Positions 54,950 to 57,248 of a stretch of 57,248 nt of DNA are shown piece after piece (the stretch's first letter is position 1; each line of letters opens with the position of its first letter). The stretch comes from Eggerthella sinensis. Its GTDB lineage: Bacteria > Actinomycetota > Coriobacteriia > Coriobacteriales > Eggerthellaceae. A program made the translations under genes and the position numbers. Under the pieces are notes generated by a model. That model was not told the origin of the DNA. It made no database searches and worked only from the letters and a program-made list of their open reading frames with translations. The stretch lies in contig NZ_PPTT01000027.1 of assembly GCF_003339815.1 (NCBI RefSeq), positions 1 to 57,248 of the forward strand, given 5' to 3'.

Positions 54950-55852
54950 CTATCGGGCGGCGGCGTTGATGGCGGCTATGGCGCCGTCGGAGACGGCGGT
55001 GGCCACCTGGCGCACCTGCTTCACGCGGATGTCGCCCGCGGCGTACACGCCGGGCAGGGCGGTTTCCATGCGCTCGTTGACGGGGATGTAGCCGTTTTCC
55101 AGCGCGAGCTCGTCGGCGTACAGTGCCGTGTTCGGCGTGGCGCCCGCGTAGATGAACACGCCGCAGCCGGGATCGACGATGGTTTCCACGCTGCCGTCCT
55201 TGAGCGAGACGAGGTCGAGCTCCTCCACCTGGTCGGTGCCGCGCAGTGCGCCAAGACGCGCAGCGGGGCGCACCTCGATGGTGGGCGTGTGCGCCACCTT
55301 GCATCGGAATTCGTCGATGCAGGCAAGCTCGTCTTCCACGCACACGAGGGTGAGGCGGTTCGCGAGCGGGGCGAGGTGCAGCGCTTCCTTCACCGCACCG
55401 TCCGCGCCGCCGATGACGTAGAGGTTCTTGCCGCGATAGGCTTCGCCGTCGCGCGCGGCGTTGAGCCCGCAGCCCTTGCCGGCAAGCTCCGCTTCGCCGG
55501 GGATGCCGAGCGTGCGCGGCGTGCTGCCGTTCGCGAGGATGACGTTCGCCGCCTCGTAGGTGCCCTGGTCGGTGACGATGGTTTTGACCGCGCCGCTCAG
55601 CGAGGCGCTGGTCACCTGCTCGAACACGATGTCGACGCCGGCCTCGAGCGCCTGGTCCTTCATGCGCTGGGCGAACGTGGCGCCGGTTTCGCCCTCGATG
55701 ATGCCGGCGTAGTGCGTGACGGTGGACACGCCGCCGATGATGCCGCCGACGGCCTTCTGCTCGAGCACGAGCGTGCGGCACCCGCGGCTGACGGCGTAGA
55801 TGCCCGCGCTGATGCCGGCGGGACCGGCCCCTACGATGATGATGTCGTACAT
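54950..55852 (-). CDS. Thioredoxin-reductase-like FAD/NAD(P) oxidoreductase lacking the CxxC
   Basis: 300 residues from the ATG at 55852, with AAAAGGAGC upstream; the frame continues to 55906. The FAD motif is IIVGAGPAGISAGIYA at residue 5, the NAD(P) motif is LYVIGGADGAVKEALHL, and YAAGDIR precedes the C-terminal FAD contact. The overall length and order match TrxB. Where TrxB has the redox pair in CATCDG, this protein reads NAARDG, so it cannot reduce thioredoxin in the classical way. It may resemble ferredoxin/flavodoxin-NADP reductase-like members of the fold. The partner is unknown. Confidence 0.85.
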   Translation of the reverse strand: MYDIIIVGAGPAGISAGIYAVSRGCRTLVLEQKAVGGIIGGVSTVTHYAGIIEGETGATFAQRMKDQALEAGVDIVFEQVTSASLSGAVKTIVTDQGTYEAANVILANGSTPRTLGIPGEAELAGKGCGLNAARDGEAYRGKNLYVIGGADGAVKEALHLAPLANRLTLVCVEDELACIDEFRCKVAHTPTIEVRPAARLGALRGTDQVEELDLVSLKDGSVETIVDPGCGVFIYAGATPNTALYADELALENGYIPVNERMETALPGVYAAGDIRVKQVRQVATAVSDGAIAAINAAAR

Positions 55853-55945
55853 GACGCTCCTTTTCGCTTGCGGCTTTCTGGGTATTGTAGTCCCGTTACG
55901 CGGCAAAGAGAAAATAACGGTTTGTTATTGATCCATAAGGAGGGT

Positions 55946-57205
55946 TTATTGCTGGAGGGCAGGCTCGGGAAGGGAAGCGGGGGCGGGAAGTGACGAGCCC
56001 GCAGCGTAGGCGACATCGGGGTCGCTCGCGGCTTCGCATCCGGCCGGCGCGGCGCGGTAGGCGCGCTCGTAGCGCACGGCGAACACGACGAGCAGCATGA
56101 CGGCCGCCAGCGAGAAGGGCACGCCTGCGAGGCTCGGCCAGGCGTAGGACGCGCCCGTGTTGAGCACGGCCTGGCCGATCATCGCGCCGAAGGCGTTGCC
56201 CAGATTGAACGCCACCTGCACGCAGGCCGATCCGATCATCTCACCGCCGCCGCGCCCCACCTTCACCATGAGCAGCTGCTGCGGGCTGGCTACGAAGAAC
56301 ATGCCGAACGAGCACAGCAGCATGAGCCCCGCCGCCGTTGCCTGCGAGCCCGAGAACCAGAAGATGAGCGTGAGGGTGACGCAGCCGATGGCCTGGCCGG
56401 CGGCGGACATGCGGCCCGGCGTGGTGCGGTCGGACAGGCGCCCGCCCACGAGCGAACCGGCCACCATGCCGAAGCCCGCCAGCACGAGCAGCAGCGGCAG
56501 ACTTGCGGCGGAAAAGCCGCCGACGCTCGTGAGCCAGGGCGACACGTAGCTCCACCAGCAGAACACGCCCGTGTTGCCCAGCAGCACGGCGCCGATGACG
56601 AACCAAGGCCCCGGCTTCTTCAGGAAGCGAAACTGCCCGGCCAGCCCGGCGTCGGGGATGGGTGCGATGCGCGGCACGAAGCGCACGATGAGCAGAAACG
56701 ACGCGACGGCCCATACCGCCACGAACAAGAACGCCGCGCGCCACGACACGAGGCTTGCGAGCAGCGTGCCGCCGGGCACGCCCAGCATGTTCGCCACGGT
56801 CTGCCCCAGCACCATGATGGAGACGGCCCGACCCTCGCGGCCGGGGTCGGCCAACTCCTTCGCCACGATGGTGGCGGTGCCGAAGAACGCGCCGTGCGGC
56901 AGGCCCGACACGAAGCGCGCGGCCACAAGCACGTCGGCGTTCGGCGCGAGGGACGCCGCGGCGTTGCCCGCCACGATGAGCGCCACGAATCCGAGCAGCA
57001 GCCGCTTCGGCGGTACGCGGCGTCCGAACACGAGGAACAGCGTGCCCACGCACACGCCGAGGGCGTACGCGGAGATGAAGGTGCCCGCGTCGGGCACGCT
57101 CACGTGCAGGCCCGCGGCCGTGACGGGCAGGATGCCCATCATCACGAACTCGGCGAATCCGAGCGCGAACGATCCGGTGGCGAGGGCGATGAGGCTTTTC
57201 TTCAT
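55946..57205 (-). CDS. MFS transporter, DHA1/AraJ-like
   Basis: 419 residues with twelve hydrophobic segments. The first span includes LGFAEFVMMGILPVTAAGL, typical of sugar-efflux/drug-H+ antiporters of the AraJ-YdhP type. The loop 2-3 motif is FGRRVPPKRLLLG, and the second half repeats it as GGRLSDRTTPGRM. It is probably a proton-coupled exporter of small molecules; the substrate is unknown. It is co-oriented with the TrxR-like gene but separated by 93 bases, so co-transcription is possible. Confidence 0.9.
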   Translation of the reverse strand: MKKSLIALATGSFALGFAEFVMMGILPVTAAGLHVSVPDAGTFISAYALGVCVGTLFLVFGRRVPPKRLLLGFVALIVAGNAAASLAPNADVLVAARFVSGLPHGAFFGTATIVAKELADPGREGRAVSIMVLGQTVANMLGVPGGTLLASLVSWRAAFLFVAVWAVASFLLIVRFVPRIAPIPDAGLAGQFRFLKKPGPWFVIGAVLLGNTGVFCWWSYVSPWLTSVGGFSAASLPLLLVLAGFGMVAGSLVGGRLSDRTTPGRMSAAGQAIGCVTLTLIFWFSGSQATAAGLMLLCSFGMFFVASPQQLLMVKVGRGGGEMIGSACVQVAFNLGNAFGAMIGQAVLNTGASYAWPSLAGVPFSLAAVMLLVVFAVRYERAYRAAPAGCEAASDPDVAYAAGSSLPAPASLPEPALQQ

Positions 57206-57248
57206 GGGACGGGCGATCCTTCGTGCGAGACGGGGGCGGGTACGGGGG

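Overview
The window is high-GC DNA from an actinobacterium of the Coriobacteriia, most like Eggerthellaceae (Eggerthella/Gordonibacter-type). That assignment is an inference. It rests on base composition, on three Tat-exported FAD reductases each divergent from a multi-membrane-span LuxR regulator, on the recurrent -10 hexamer TATACT, and on a mix of arginine biosynthesis, FeoAB and NCS2 genes. I saw no tRNA, rRNA, CRISPR array, transposase or phage gene.

Left part (1-11 kb): the end of an RlpA-like exported protein, a three-SH3b exported protein, LuxR/flavoprotein pair 1, a T-box leader with pheS and pheT (separated by a large inverted repeat), a TVP38-type membrane protein and a SEC-C-tagged methionine aminopeptidase. 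From 11.0 to 12.8 kb lies an AT-richer island. It carries a frameshifted SIR2-like gene, probably a defence-type NADase, whose 3' end is duplicated as a 31-bp direct repeat.

Middle (12.8-33.6 kb): LuxR/flavoprotein pair 2, two overlapping genes of unknown function, two SlyD-type FKBPs (one degenerate and translationally coupled to a glutamate-cysteine ligase), a CapD-like sugar-nucleotide dehydratase, and the arginine block argC-J-B-D, argR, argG-H with a candidate ARG operator. The block lacks argF. A class A penicillin-binding protein and a lipoprotein follow.

Right part (33.8-57.2 kb): a small helical-repeat protein, isocitrate dehydrogenase and aconitase; an unknown membrane-anchored protein; a hairpin-repeat cluster; rplJ-rplL with an L10-type leader, detached from rplKA and rpoBC; a DUF4013-like membrane protein; a YgiQ radical SAM protein; an NCS2 permease; a probable structured RNA gene followed by a perfect ParB-type parS palindrome; LuxR/flavoprotein pair 3 with two FMN-binding domains; a FeoA-FeoB fusion; an MqsR/MqsA toxin-antitoxin pair with a tiny coupled leader ORF; a thioredoxin-reductase-like protein without its redox cysteines; and an MFS transporter.

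The most interesting signals are four. All three LuxR/flavoprotein intergenic regions contain the inverted half-site TCAYC-N6/7-GRTGA. An orphan RNA-like locus and a parS site lie together at 46.96-47.23 kb. The SIR2-like island has a broken gene and a duplicated end. Hairpin repeats sit between pheS and pheT and upstream of rplJ.
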